A stretch of DNA of 64,000 nt from an uncultured Flavobacteriaceae bacterium (GCA_937959395.1 CALGLR010000059.1:1-64000); one strand, 5' to 3'. Counted from the first letter of the stretch, positions 53,529 to 63,061 are shown. Translations and numbers: made by a program. The notes: generated by a model not told the origin, from the sequence alone.

Positions 53529-53939
53529 TTAACAATGCTGATTGTAAGCATCGGTAAGATTTTCAGAAATTAATTCGGCAGGTCTTCCTTCAATATGATG
53601 ACGCTCTAACATATGAACCAATTCACCATCTTTAAATAAAGCAATACTAGGTGAACTTGGAGGAAACGGTACCATATGGGCACGAGCTTTATCAACTGCT
53701 TCGCGATCTACACCTGCAAAAACAGTCACTAAATTAGACGGTTTTTTTGCATTTTGTAAACTCATTGTAGCACCTGGTCTTGCATTTGCTGCTGCACACC
53801 CGCATACGGAGTTCACAACAACTAAAGTTGTTCCTTCTTTTGATATTGCAGTTTCTACTGCTTCTGCTGTTAGTAATTGTTCAAAACCAACCTTGGTTAA
53901 ATCTTCGCGCATTGGTTTTACTAATTCTGCTGGATACAT
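53529..53939 (-). CDS. BrxA/BrxB-family bacilliredoxin
   Basis: A 136-residue thiol-disulfide protein with the CGC active site in VVVNSVCGCAAANARPGA, and VTVFAGVDREAVDKARAHM then PFPPSSPSIALFKDGE. In Firmicutes these proteins remove bacillithiol from oxidised proteins; several Bacteroidetes also make that thiol, but no biosynthesis gene is in the window. A TAnnTTTG element lies at 53973-53980 and a terminator follows, so it is a single-gene unit. Confidence 0.93.
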   Translation of the reverse strand: MYPAELVKPMREDLTKVGFEQLLTAEAVETAISKEGTTLVVVNSVCGCAAANARPGATMSLQNAKKPSNLVTVFAGVDREAVDKARAHMVPFPPSSPSIALFKDGELVHMLERHHIEGRPAELISENLTDAYNQHC

Positions 53940-53972
53940 ATCTAGACTATTTTATTTTAAATTATTATTATA

Positions 53973-53980
53973 CAAAGTTA
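53973..53980 (-). promoter_or_regulatory. -7 element of the bacilliredoxin gene
   Basis: The minus strand reads TAACTTTG, 33 bases before the ATG, a match to TAnnTTTG. Confidence 0.55.
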
Positions 53981-54146
53981 ATCAAAAACCATGCAATTTT
54001 TATTGAGACTACGACTTATAACTTCTATAATGCCATAAGGTCAGGTTATAGAATAAAAAAGTACATGCGGTATGGTGATCAATTAAATCATTTATTCTGA
54101 TAATTAAGTCGTAATAAAAGGGGTAAACCAACAACTAACAAAGTGC

Positions 54147-54154
54147 TATATTTG
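54147..54154 (+). promoter_or_regulatory. -7 element of the TerB-DnaJ gene
   Basis: TATATTTG, 25 bases before the ATG at 54180, matches TAnnTTTG. Confidence 0.6.
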
Positions 54155-54179
54155 TTATTTAAAATAATACAGTAATACA

Positions 54180-54995
54180 ATGAGCGGATTTAAATGGATA
54201 GGTGCCACATTAGGATGGTCTTTAGGAGGACCAATTGGAGCAATAATAGGATTGGCACTAGGGAGTTTAGGTGATGCGTTTTCTAAAGGTGATTTAAAAT
54301 TAGGGCAAGGAGGATCTTATGAAAATGATAGAGCCAGAGAAGAAGGTAGAAGACCGAAATATGAGCAACGTTCACCAAAACACAGAACGCAAACAAGACA
54401 GCGCCCGCAAACGCATTCGGGCGATTTTGAAGTTAGTTTACTAATATTAGCAGCTGTTGTTATTAAAGCAGATGGAAAACAAGATCAAAGAGAGCTCGAT
54501 TTTGTTCGTAATCAGTTTAATAAGATGTATGGTAAGGAACGTGCTAATAAAGCATATAAATTATTTAAAAAGGTAAGTCATCAAGACACTATTTCTACCA
54601 GACAGGTTTGCATGCAAATTCAACGTATGATGGATCATGCATCTCGCCTACAACTGTTGCACTTTTTATTTGGTATTGCTAAAGCAGATGAGTTAGTAAC
54701 CGAAGATGAATTGCGCCAAATTTATACTATTTCAGGATATTTAGGAATAAGCGCTAGAGATTATGAGAGTATTAAGGCGATGTTTTATAATGCTAGAGAT
54801 AATGCTTATAAGATACTAGAAATTGATAAAAAAGCGAGTAACGATGACATTAAGAAGGCTTATCGTAGAATGGCTAAGAAGTATCACCCAGATAAAGTAG
54901 AACATTTAGGAGAAGAACACAGAAAAGGAGCTGAAGATAAGTTTAAGCAGGTACAAAAGGCATACGAGCAGTTACAAAAGGAACGTGGATTTTAA
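54180..54995 (+). CDS. DjlA-like protein with TerB and J domains
   Basis: A 271-residue co-chaperone. The N-terminus is glycine-rich and hydrophobic ([19 protein letters not shown]) and probably membrane-associated, a TerB-like helical domain spans about 85-200 ([20 protein letters not shown]), and a C-terminal J domain (about 207-271) has the HPDK motif in [17 protein letters not shown]. It likely recruits DnaK at the membrane. A single gene with its own promoter. Confidence 0.92.
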   Translation: MSGFKWIGATLGWSLGGPIGAIIGLALGSLGDAFSKGDLKLGQGGSYENDRAREEGRRPKYEQRSPKHRTQTRQRPQTHSGDFEVSLLILAAVVIKADGKQDQRELDFVRNQFNKMYGKERANKAYKLFKKVSHQDTISTRQVCMQIQRMMDHASRLQLLHFLFGIAKADELVTEDELRQIYTISGYLGISARDYESIKAMFYNARDNAYKILEIDKKASNDDIKKAYRRMAKKYHPDKVEHLGEEHRKGAEDKFKQVQKAYEQLQKERGF

Positions 54996-55363
54996 AATTA
55001 AAAAAATGGTTCTTTCAACTAACTTTTGAAGATCAATCTTTGACAAACCATTTGCTAGGTTGAAATGGATTGTATCTTCTTTTACTGGAAATTAACAAAC
55101 TAAAAAAGTTAGAATGAATTCGATATAAATAACTTGTAGAAGACTATTATTATAAATAAACTCATAAAAAACTCACTATTTGTAATTAAATTTATATTAC
55201 TTCTCTAATTTTGAATGCTTATATTACAAGTTTATACTCATGTTTGACTTTTTTAGTTTCAAAACCATATTAAGGTAGCGGTGAAAAGACAAAAAATAAT
55301 CTTTTAGGAAATTATAAAAAAATATAGGATGAGTCCTAATTAATATTAAAATATCATAAGTAT
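54996..55363. other. Intergenic region, no gene seen
   Basis: AT-rich and stop-rich in all frames. A small hairpin TAGGA-TGAG-TCCTA is near 55327. No repeat shared with the rest of the window was noticed. Confidence 0.5.
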
Positions 55364-56827
55364 ATGTTTAAGAATTATATTTTTTTAGTAGTAGCGTGTT
55401 TGTTTTTTCAATCAAGTCTTAATGCACAAATGGAGCCTTGTGTTGGTGGAATGGCTGGGATATACCCGTGTAATGATTATGATTTTATGTCTCGCATTCC
55501 AATTGATGTTTTGTCTGGTCTTCCATCAAGTGACCCTGATGCGCAAACCAGTGATATTTGGGGATGGACAGACTCTACAACAAATAAAGAATATGCTCTT
55601 TTGGGAATGAGAACATGTACAGCTTTTGTGGATATATCAGATCCAGTAAATCCTATATTTTTAGGGAGATTGAATTCTACAGTTACTGCTACTAATGTTT
55701 GGAGAGATTTAAAAGTATATAATGATTATGTTTTTATAGTGGCTGACGGGGTTGGTGCACATGGTATTCAGGTTTTTGATCTTACTCGTTTAAGAGGGAT
55801 AACTACACCACAAACATTTACAGTAGATGCGCTTTATACAGGAGTAGGGAGTTGTCATAATATTGTAATTAATGAAAGTGAAGCAGTTGCTTATTTGGTG
55901 GCTTGTAATACATTTGGAGGTGGGCCAACATTTGTAGATATATCAGACCCTTTAAACCCAACAAGTCTTGGCGGGTATTCGGGGGTAGGACAATCTCACG
56001 ATGCTCAAGTAGTTACTTATAATGGCCCCGATTTAGATTATGCAGGAAGAGAGATTTATATTGGTAGTAATGAAAGTAGAAATGTGGTTATTTTAGATGT
56101 TACTGATAAAAATAATGTGGTTTTTATTAGTGAATTGGATTATTCTCAAATTAGATATGCGCATCAAGGTTGGTTTACTGAAGATCAACGCTATTTTATT
56201 CTTGGAGATGAATTAGATGAACGAGATTTTGGGCTTAATACAAGAACCTTAATTTTTGATTTTTCTGATTTGGACAATCCAAGACTTTCTTCAACTTATT
56301 TTGGAGCTAGTGCAGCAATAGATCATAATGGCTATGTTAAAGGCAATGAGTATTTTTTAGCTAATTACAGAGCTGGATTAAGAGTACTAAATTTAGACAA
56401 TATTTCTAGCGCCACTAATTCATTAACCGAAGTAGGTTATTTTGATACTTATCCAGACGATGATAATACTGGTTTTAATAGTGCGTGGAGTATTTATCCT
56501 TATTTTTCGAGTGGAAACATTATAATAAGTGATATTGAAAGTGGTTTAATCGTGGTAAGAAAAAGTAATACTTTAAGCACCCAAGATATAAATATAGACG
56601 AAGTATTTGTATTATCTCCTAACCCTGCAACTTCTAACACTACTATTAAAGCATCAGAAGGGAATAAGGTTGAATCCATACAATTATTCAACACCTTAGG
56701 GCAAATTATTTTTAATAAAGAAAATATAAATGCAGATGCATTTGTATTACCAATGAATAATTACTCTAAAGGACTATACCTAATTAAAATTAATGATAAA
56801 GTGGTTAAGAAACTAGTATTAAGATAG
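55364..56827 (+). CDS. Choice-of-anchor B (LVIVD-repeat) T9SS protein
   Basis: A 487-residue exported protein. Signal peptide (FLVVACLFFQSSLNAQ), then repeats of the LVIVD type with the pattern ...FVDISDPVNPIFLGRL, FVDISDPLNPTSLGGYSG, VVILDVTDKNNVVFISELDY, LIFDFSDLDNPRLSSTYFG that form a propeller over about 60-400, and a C-terminal T9SS sorting domain (VLSPNPATSNTTIKA ... GLYLIKINDKVVKKLVLR). It is likely cell-surface or released. Function unknown. Confidence 0.92.
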   Translation: MFKNYIFLVVACLFFQSSLNAQMEPCVGGMAGIYPCNDYDFMSRIPIDVLSGLPSSDPDAQTSDIWGWTDSTTNKEYALLGMRTCTAFVDISDPVNPIFLGRLNSTVTATNVWRDLKVYNDYVFIVADGVGAHGIQVFDLTRLRGITTPQTFTVDALYTGVGSCHNIVINESEAVAYLVACNTFGGGPTFVDISDPLNPTSLGGYSGVGQSHDAQVVTYNGPDLDYAGREIYIGSNESRNVVILDVTDKNNVVFISELDYSQIRYAHQGWFTEDQRYFILGDELDERDFGLNTRTLIFDFSDLDNPRLSSTYFGASAAIDHNGYVKGNEYFLANYRAGLRVLNLDNISSATNSLTEVGYFDTYPDDDNTGFNSAWSIYPYFSSGNIIISDIESGLIVVRKSNTLSTQDINIDEVFVLSPNPATSNTTIKASEGNKVESIQLFNTLGQIIFNKENINADAFVLPMNNYSKGLYLIKINDKVVKKLVLR

Positions 56828-56887
56828 TAATATTGAATCTATTTTTTTAAGATGAAAAGTTGTTAAACAAGAACAAATTAAGGCGTT

Positions 56888-57031
56888 TTAATTATCCTTA
56901 TTTTCTCTCTGTTTTTCAATGTGCTTAAAATAGCGCCAGGATTTATATCTTTTGTTTAAAAGCGCGAACAAAGCAATTAATGCTAGAAGTATAAATCCGC
57001 CTTCACCAGTTAGATAGTTAAGTATTTCCAT
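56888..57031 (-). CDS. Small single-span membrane protein, 47 residues
   Basis: The minus strand encodes MEILNYLTGEGGFILLALIA followed by LFALLNKRYKSWRYFKHIEK and QRENKDN, then a stop. One membrane helix at about 12-28 is followed by a positively charged cytoplasmic tail, consistent with the positive-inside rule. No family recognised. The clean layout of helix and basic tail suggests a real gene, but there is no homology evidence here. Confidence 0.55.
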   Translation of the reverse strand: MEILNYLTGEGGFILLALIALFALLNKRYKSWRYFKHIEKQRENKDN

Positions 57032-57357
57032 AATAGTTTGGTTAAGATAAATACACAGTCGTTAATTTTTAGAAAACCTTTCTTTTGTTTTTTAATTAAT
57101 AATTAAGTAATTGGTTCTGAAATAAGTTAGTTGTTTCTTTAATATCTTAGAGACTAATACTATTTCTTATTTGAAATGACCATAATAAAACGTTCTTTTT
57201 TACTTTCTATTTTATAAAAAAAGAAAACGGTAACTATGGCTATGTCTTATTTTTGTAATTCATATAAAGAAAAAAATAATTATTTTCTTTTACAGTAATT
57301 TCAAACAAGAATTGGTATAAGATGAATTTTCGAAAATTTACTAATGAAAGATTCTAA
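57032..57357 (+). other. Intergenic region with promoter
   Basis: Contains TATTTTTG at 57248-57255, a TAnnTTTG match about 100 bases before the ATG at 57358. No ORF longer than about 20 codons, no repeats seen. Confidence 0.45.
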
Positions 57358-57786
57358 ATGAAAAAAAGAGCTATTATTTTATTACTTGTTATCCTTGCTT
57401 CCAACTTATTGTGCGCACAAAGAGAGGCTGTTATTGGAAAGTATAAGTGGGAATTTGATGGTGTAAATGGAAACTCTTTTCGAACCATATCATTAAATGA
57501 AGATGGTACTTTTGTATTTCATTGTTATGAGAAACATGATAATGGGATTCCTCCAGAAAGAGATTTTTATGCAAAAGGCACATGGGCAATAAATAAAAAA
57601 TTAATTAGTTTTTCTTCGACTAAAAATAATTTATTGTCGGAATATGTGCTAAATTTTGATTATACAAAAGCACGATTTAGTAAGAAATCGCCTAGAGATA
57701 AGTCTAACAGGGGTGTAAAAACATTCTTAATTTTTTATGAATCTGAAACTTGGGTAAAAGGAACGAAACTATTTAAGATAGATTAA
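57358..57786 (+). CDS. Secreted lipocalin-like protein of unknown function
   Basis: A 142-residue protein with a signal peptide (AIILLLVILASNLLCAQ). The rest alternates strands, with VIGKYKWEFDGVNG, FRTISLNEDGTFVFH and GTWAINKKLISFSSTKNN, which is the pattern of small lipocalin-like or copper-resistance-type beta domains. No family call is firm. It stands alone. Confidence 0.75.
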   Translation: MKKRAIILLLVILASNLLCAQREAVIGKYKWEFDGVNGNSFRTISLNEDGTFVFHCYEKHDNGIPPERDFYAKGTWAINKKLISFSSTKNNLLSEYVLNFDYTKARFSKKSPRDKSNRGVKTFLIFYESETWVKGTKLFKID

Positions 57787-57974
57787 TCTTTAAACAAAAA
57801 GCCGTTTTAACGTACATCAATCCCGTTGTATTACCTTGTTAAGATAACAGGTAGTTGTTTTAAAACCTTTCTTTAATAGATTTATAAGAATCAATAACTA
57901 AGTTTATAATTATAGAAAATAAAATTATAAGGAGACCTTTCCATAAAATGACCATTAATAAGTAAAGTACTTTT

Positions 57975-58517
57975 ATGAGCGATCAAAAAATATTGAAACT
58001 TTTTAAAAATGGCCAGCGAGATAAGGCGTTTCAGGAGTTGTACAAACTCTATCCACGAATAGAAAAATTGATCCTTTCTAAAGGAGGCACAAAAGCCGAT
58101 GCTAATGATGTGTTTCAAGAGATGTTAATTATATTGAATAGAAATCTTGAGAAAACAGATTTTAATTTAACGGCTTCATTTTATACCTATTTATATTCTG
58201 TTTCTAGATTTGTTTGGAAAGACCAACAGAAACAATTTTCAAAACAAGAACTACACGATTTAAAATCTGAAGAAGTTTCTATATTTCATAGTGTTTTAGA
58301 AGAACAAAAATACCAGTTTGCCGAAAAAGCATTTCGCGAATTAGGAGAACGATGTCAACAATTATTACAACGGTTTTATCTTAAAAAAATGTCATTTAAA
58401 GACATTGCTGAGGTCATGCAATTTAAATCAGAAAAGATTGCAAAAAACCAGAAGTATAAGTGCTTGCAAAAAGCGAAAGACATTTACAAAACAAATTATA
58501 ACACCGTTCAATCTTAA
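57975..58517 (+). CDS. RNA polymerase sigma-70 family (ECF-type) factor
   Basis: A 180-residue sigma factor. Region 2 is at about 20-90 (GGTKADANDVFQEMLIILNR, SFYTYLYSVSRFVWKDQQK) and region 4 at about 115-170 (AFRELGERCQQLLQRFYLKK, MSFKDIAEVMQFKSEKIAKN). The next gene starts 11 bases after its stop and has an anti-sigma-like N-terminus, so the pair probably forms a sigma/anti-sigma switch. Confidence 0.92.
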   Translation: MSDQKILKLFKNGQRDKAFQELYKLYPRIEKLILSKGGTKADANDVFQEMLIILNRNLEKTDFNLTASFYTYLYSVSRFVWKDQQKQFSKQELHDLKSEEVSIFHSVLEEQKYQFAEKAFRELGERCQQLLQRFYLKKMSFKDIAEVMQFKSEKIAKNQKYKCLQKAKDIYKTNYNTVQS

Positions 58518-58528
58518 TTCGACACCTT

Positions 58529-60349
58529 ATGAAAAAATATATAGAAACCATAGACTTAATAAATGGGTATATAAATAATACACTTTCTAAAACTGAAAGA
58601 TTAACATTTGAAAATAGATTAGAAACTGATGAGGCCTTTAACACGGCATATGAAGAACAGTTAACTTTTATAGAAGGCATAAAACGAACACAATTAGTAG
58701 CTGAAATCCAAAAGGTGAAGCAAAATTACATTCGAAAGAAATGGATGAAGTATATGGGTGTTTCGTTTAGTATTATTTTGATTTCGGCTTTGATTTATAA
58801 TTTTATTTTTAAAGATGAAACACCTCAAATTTCAGAATCAATAGAGTTTAGTGAGATTGAAGTTGTTTCAGATTCTATAGCAATTGAAAACCCTTCAGAA
58901 GAAAAAACAGAAATAAAAGCCGTTGTTGAGAAATCTGAACTGAAAACAGTTACAGAAGAAAAGGAAATTGGTAAAAAACAGAAATCAACCATTGTTAATG
59001 AGCCTGTTTTAGAGGAAGAGAAAATAAATAATAGTGCTGAAATATTAGAGATTAAAACACCTTTAGAACTAAGTTCTGAATTAGTGAAATTCTACAATTC
59101 AGTTGAAAAAACACCTCAAATTATAAAAATAAACACAGAAAAGGAGTTTACGGTTACTTGCAAGGAGGGCACAAAACTAACGATTCCAGCGCAGTCCTTT
59201 GTTGATGTTAAATCTGGGAAATTAGCGAGAGGAATAATAGATTTAAGAGTGACCGAGTATTATAAGTTATCAGATATGCTTCTCGCCAATTTAACTACAA
59301 AATCGGACGAGAAAGTTCTTGAAACAGGTGGAATGTTACATTTGGATGCTAATAAAAAAGGCTCAAAATTAAAATTGAAAGATGGCAAAAGAATAAAAAT
59401 GGCATTCAATAATAAAGGAAAGAAAGGGATGCAATTATTTTCGGGAGAAAAAAAAGGAGATTTGGTTAATTGGAAGCTTCAAAATGATAAAGAAGAATTA
59501 ACTCCAGAGGATGTTGAAGTGGCTATAGATGTTGTTGAAAATGTCCCAGTATTTCCTGGATGTGAAATAGGAGATAATGTTGAGAAGAAAAAATGCATGA
59601 ACGAAAAGATTAATAAGTTTATTCAAAGAAAATTTAACACTGCTATTGCAGAAGAGTTGAAACTAACAGGGACTCATAAAATATCAGTATTCTTTAAAGT
59701 TAATAAAAATGGAAATATTGTTGATGCAGTGGCAAGAGCTTCACACATAAAATTGGCTCGGGAGGCCATTAGACTTGTAGATTTACTGCCTAAAATGATC
59801 CCAGCAAAACAAAGAGGCATGACCGTGAGAGTGCCCTATTACTTTCCTATTAAATTTAAAGTAGAAGGGGCCTCTTTATATAGACGCGCTAACGTTGAGG
59901 CGAGGAGTATTAAAACGTCTAGTTATCGACTAACAGGACAAATAGATAGTGTTGGAATTAAAAATGTGAATAGAAAAGACATTGTGCGTTATGCATTTTC
60001 TAGTACGAGTTTGGGATGGATAAATTGTGATCGTTTTGTAAGAATGAAGAACAGAAAAAAATATAGATTAAAAATTAAGAATTTTGATGATGCCGATGTG
60101 AAGCTTGTGTTTAAATCTATGAATGCAATTTTATCGAGTAAAAATTATGGAGAGATTATGGATTTTGGATGGATTTCTGGAAAAGAAGAAGAAGTTCTTT
60201 TAATCGCCATTAAAAAGAACGAGAATGAACTTTACTTAGGAATAGAAGAGAGAAAAACAGGAAATACTTCTGATTTGAATTTTGATTACAAAAAAGTGTC
60301 TATTGATGAATTAAGGGACAGATTAGATGAGTTGAGTGTGCTTTTTTAA
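58529..60349 (+). CDS. Membrane protein: probable anti-sigma region plus TonB-C domain
   Basis: A 606-residue protein of unusual build. Residues 1-70 are a charged helical segment of the type found in anti-sigma factors (INNTLSKTERLTFENRLETD), with one membrane helix at about 76-94. A Glu/Lys-rich linker runs to 185, and a beta-rich region (about 195-320) contains TCKEGTKLTIPAQSFVD. A TonB C-terminal-like domain spans about 339-446 (VPVFPGCEIGDNVEKKKCMN, FFKVNKNGNIVDAVARASH), followed by 160 further residues. Its position after a sigma factor suggests an outside-in signal: envelope part senses, cytoplasmic part holds the sigma factor. Inference only. Its stop abuts that of the convergent permease gene. 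Confidence 0.75.
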   Translation: MKKYIETIDLINGYINNTLSKTERLTFENRLETDEAFNTAYEEQLTFIEGIKRTQLVAEIQKVKQNYIRKKWMKYMGVSFSIILISALIYNFIFKDETPQISESIEFSEIEVVSDSIAIENPSEEKTEIKAVVEKSELKTVTEEKEIGKKQKSTIVNEPVLEEEKINNSAEILEIKTPLELSSELVKFYNSVEKTPQIIKINTEKEFTVTCKEGTKLTIPAQSFVDVKSGKLARGIIDLRVTEYYKLSDMLLANLTTKSDEKVLETGGMLHLDANKKGSKLKLKDGKRIKMAFNNKGKKGMQLFSGEKKGDLVNWKLQNDKEELTPEDVEVAIDVVENVPVFPGCEIGDNVEKKKCMNEKINKFIQRKFNTAIAEELKLTGTHKISVFFKVNKNGNIVDAVARASHIKLAREAIRLVDLLPKMIPAKQRGMTVRVPYYFPIKFKVEGASLYRRANVEARSIKTSSYRLTGQIDSVGIKNVNRKDIVRYAFSSTSLGWINCDRFVRMKNRKKYRLKIKNFDDADVKLVFKSMNAILSSKNYGEIMDFGWISGKEEEVLLIAIKKNENELYLGIEERKTGNTSDLNFDYKKVSIDELRDRLDELSVLF

Positions 60350-61510
60350 CTAACCCCTAAACAAAAAGAAATCATCTTTCATGTCTTCGATCTGGCTGTC
60401 TTCATTAGTAATAATATAATCGATCGCTTTTGAAGTGAAGTCATCCCCTTTATTAGTTAGAGAAACGATATTACTATTTATTACAATCATATTATTTTTA
60501 AGAGCCAATTCTAAAACAGTTTTGGCTCTTACTTTTTGCCAATTTATATGTTCTCTTAAATGATTTACATGGCGCTCTTCTTCTTCATTATGGTTTTTAA
60601 GATGCAGAAGGAAAGTGAGTAAAGAGACCTCAATACGTTGTTGTTTTTCACGATATAAAACAGCAATAATCCCTTTTGTAGGCGCAAATAAATACACAAT
60701 TAAAAAGAGTAGTCCTAACATGGTGGTTATAGAACCTGCAATAGAAGCATCTAACCAATGCGCAAACCAATACCCAGAAATAGCGCTAAAAATGCCAAAA
60801 CTTACAGATAAGGCTAGCATTTTCTTTAAATCGGTAGTTAATAAATAAGCAGCAGCAGCTGGAGCAATCATAAGCGCGACTACAAGAATAGCGCCTACAG
60901 CATCAAAAGCACCAACAGTAGTTACAGATGAAACCGTCATTAAACCATAGTGAATTACCGCAGGAGAAAACCCTAAAGCTGATGCCAAACCTGCATCAAA
61001 TGTGCTTATTTTTAATTCTTTGAAAAAAGCAATAAGTAAGGTGATTGTAATTAATACAATAACGCCAATAATCCATAATGCTTTTGGGCCAACGTCTATT
61101 CCGGAAATAAGTAATCTATCAAAAGGCGCAAAAGCTAATTCGCCTAATAAAACAGCATCAACATCGAGATGTACATCATTTGCATTTTTTGCAATCATGA
61201 TAACACCAATACTAAATAAAGCAGGGAATACTAAACCAATAGCAGTATCTTCTTTTACTAATCCTGTTTTTTGAATGTATTCAACTAAAACTACAGTAAT
61301 AACTCCAGTTAAAGCTGCTAAAAGAATGAGTAATGGTGAGTTTAGATCTTGAGTAATAAAAAAACCAATAACAATACCGGGAAGTATAGAATGGCTTATA
61401 GCATCGCTTATCATCGCCATTTTGCGAAGTACAAGGAAGGTGCCTGGAATGGCACAAGCAATCGCGACCAAACTTGCAATAAGTTGTATTTCAATTTGCG
61501 CGTTATTCAT
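60350..61510 (-). CDS. Metal ABC transporter permease with C-terminal winged helix (TroD/MntB type)
   Basis: A 386-residue permease of the manganese/zinc/iron ABC family: about eight or nine membrane helices with the conserved MAMISDAISHSILPGIVIGF-type loop (as KMAMISDAISHSILPGIVI), FDAVGAILVVALMIAPAAAA and TGPV-region equivalents. After about residue 290 a soluble tail (RHVNHLREHINWQKVRAKTV ... IVSLTNKGDDFTSKAI) resembles a DtxR-like winged helix. It overlaps the second permease by 8 bases. It acts with the ATPase at 63062 and binding protein at 63799. Confidence 0.92.
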   Translation of the reverse strand: MNNAQIEIQLIASLVAIACAIPGTFLVLRKMAMISDAISHSILPGIVIGFFITQDLNSPLLILLAALTGVITVVLVEYIQKTGLVKEDTAIGLVFPALFSIGVIMIAKNANDVHLDVDAVLLGELAFAPFDRLLISGIDVGPKALWIIGVIVLITITLLIAFFKELKISTFDAGLASALGFSPAVIHYGLMTVSSVTTVGAFDAVGAILVVALMIAPAAAAYLLTTDLKKMLALSVSFGIFSAISGYWFAHWLDASIAGSITTMLGLLFLIVYLFAPTKGIIAVLYREKQQRIEVSLLTFLLHLKNHNEEEERHVNHLREHINWQKVRAKTVLELALKNNMIVINSNIVSLTNKGDDFTSKAIDYIITNEDSQIEDMKDDFFLFRG

Positions 61511-62603
61511 CTTCAGTGGTTTGTTTGGTATATAAGTTTGCAGCAGTTTCGAATCCTGTTTCGGTTAGACTCCACATATTTCCAGTAAGTGTTACATAGT
61601 CTTTCTCTACCAATTTCTGAAGTGTTTTACGTGTAAAACCTTGAAAATTGTTTAGTAGTTTAACAGCATGCGGATGCGAAATATTTTCATGTGTTTCTGC
61701 GATATTATGCATAAATGCTAATGTTTTGTGTAACTCTAAATCACGTCTATTTCTTATAAAACGAATCTGTTTAAATAGTAATCCACGACTAGGTGAAAAG
61801 ACAAAAGAAAATATTACAAAAACTGAAGCTACTAAAACAATTACTGGTCCAGTAGATAGGTTGTTTTGACTCGCGCTAATTGCAGTTCCAAAAACACCTG
61901 AAAAAGCTCCAAAGATTGCTGCTAGAAATACCATTGTCGCTAAACTGTTTGTCCATTGTCTTGCAGCAGCTGCAGGAGCCAATAACATGGCGCTCATTAA
62001 AACAACACCAACGGTTTGTAAACCTAAAACAATCGCTAAAACTATAAAGGAAGTGATTAAAATGTCTATAAACTTGGTGTTGAAACCTAGTGTTTTAGTA
62101 TAATCGGCATCAAAAAGCAGTAATTTAAACTCTTTCCAAAAGAGTAAGAGAACTAGCAAGCATAATCCAGTAACAATAGCCATTAACCAAACATCACTTT
62201 CGAGAAGTGTTGCGGCTTGCCCAAATAGGTATTTATCTAAACCTGCTTGATTGGCATTGGGTTGTTTTTGTATAAAGGTTAGTAATAACATTCCAAAACC
62301 AAAAAATAATGATAATATTAACCCTAAAGCAGTGTCCGATTTTAGATGTGTTTTTTTAACAATACCTCTAATCCAAAAGGTGCCAATTAATCCACTAATT
62401 AAAGCTCCTAATAATAGGGTGTTACTATCTTTTGCGCCAGTTATTAAAAAAGCAATAGCAATTCCAGGTAAAGCCGCATGAGAAATCGCATCGCCTAACA
62501 AACTTTGTTTTCTAAGTACAGCAAAACTGCCAAGCATACCAGTAACAGCTCCTAAAATAGCGGTTCCTAGTGTGATTGTACGTAACGTATAATCATTAAA
62601 CAC
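61503..62603 (-). CDS. Metal ABC transporter permease with C-terminal winged helix (TroC type)
   Basis: A 366-residue partner permease: RKQSLLGDAISHAALPGIAI, LQTVGVVLMSAMLLAPAAAA and about eight helices, then a soluble tail with a winged-helix look (VKLLNNFQGFTRKTLQKLVE, VTLTGNMWSLTETGFETAAN). The only in-frame start is GTG at 62603. The 13 codons before it (reading TIDLTEYIQL at the end) look like native N-terminal sequence but contain no ATG, GTG or TTG before an in-frame stop at 62643-62645. The four-helix-bundle gene ends right there, so its insertion may have removed the original start. Confidence 0.9.
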   Translation of the reverse strand: MFNDYTLRTITLGTAILGAVTGMLGSFAVLRKQSLLGDAISHAALPGIAIAFLITGAKDSNTLLLGALISGLIGTFWIRGIVKKTHLKSDTALGLILSLFFGFGMLLLTFIQKQPNANQAGLDKYLFGQAATLLESDVWLMAIVTGLCLLVLLLFWKEFKLLLFDADYTKTLGFNTKFIDILITSFIVLAIVLGLQTVGVVLMSAMLLAPAAAARQWTNSLATMVFLAAIFGAFSGVFGTAISASQNNLSTGPVIVLVASVFVIFSFVFSPSRGLLFKQIRFIRNRRDLELHKTLAFMHNIAETHENISHPHAVKLLNNFQGFTRKTLQKLVEKDYVTLTGNMWSLTETGFETAANLYTKQTTEDE

Positions 62604-62635
62604 TAATTGTATGTATTCTGTTAAGTCTATAGTTC

Positions 62636-63016
62636 CTAGTTTTTAGAGGTTAGTTTTGTTTTTAGATATTTTTGAAGACCAGAGATCATTTTTGATAATT
62701 CAACGAGTTTCTCTCTGAGCTCAATTTCTTTTTCATTAGAAATATAGTTTTGTCTTTTAGAGATAGATGAACAAACAACACATTCGTTAACAGAATCTAT
62801 GGCAATTTGTAAATATCTATTAAACTGTTTGTCACTGTCTGAAGAACCTTCCGCTATATTCAGAGCTATAGAGACGGCGGCTCTCGTAAATTGAGACGAT
62901 AAAGCATATTTTTCATTACTAGGAAAAGAATCACAAGTGGCGTAGACAAAATCAACGAATTCAAGTGATTTTTGATACACCTTTAAGTCTTCAAATTTAA
63001 ATTTTATCTCACTCAT
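62636..63016 (-). CDS. Four-helix-bundle protein (23S rRNA intervening-sequence family)
   Basis: A 126-residue paralogue of the protein at 17673: FEDLKVYQKSLEFVDFVYAT, YALSSQFTRAAVSIALNIAE (hallmark), NRYLQIAIDSVNECVVCSSI and a final helix. The frame is open to 63043, but MSEIKFKFEDL at 63016 fits the family. It lies between the ATPase and permease genes of a metal ABC transporter, where it has no known role. The sequence before it (ATAGTCTTTAGTCGATAGTG on the minus strand) is repetitive. Looks like an insertion into the operon. Confidence 0.9.
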   Translation of the reverse strand: MSEIKFKFEDLKVYQKSLEFVDFVYATCDSFPSNEKYALSSQFTRAAVSIALNIAEGSSDSDKQFNRYLQIAIDSVNECVVCSSISKRQNYISNEKEIELREKLVELSKMISGLQKYLKTKLTSKN

Positions 63017-63061
63017 AATATTACAATTACAGCCACTAATCACTATCGACTAAAGACTATT

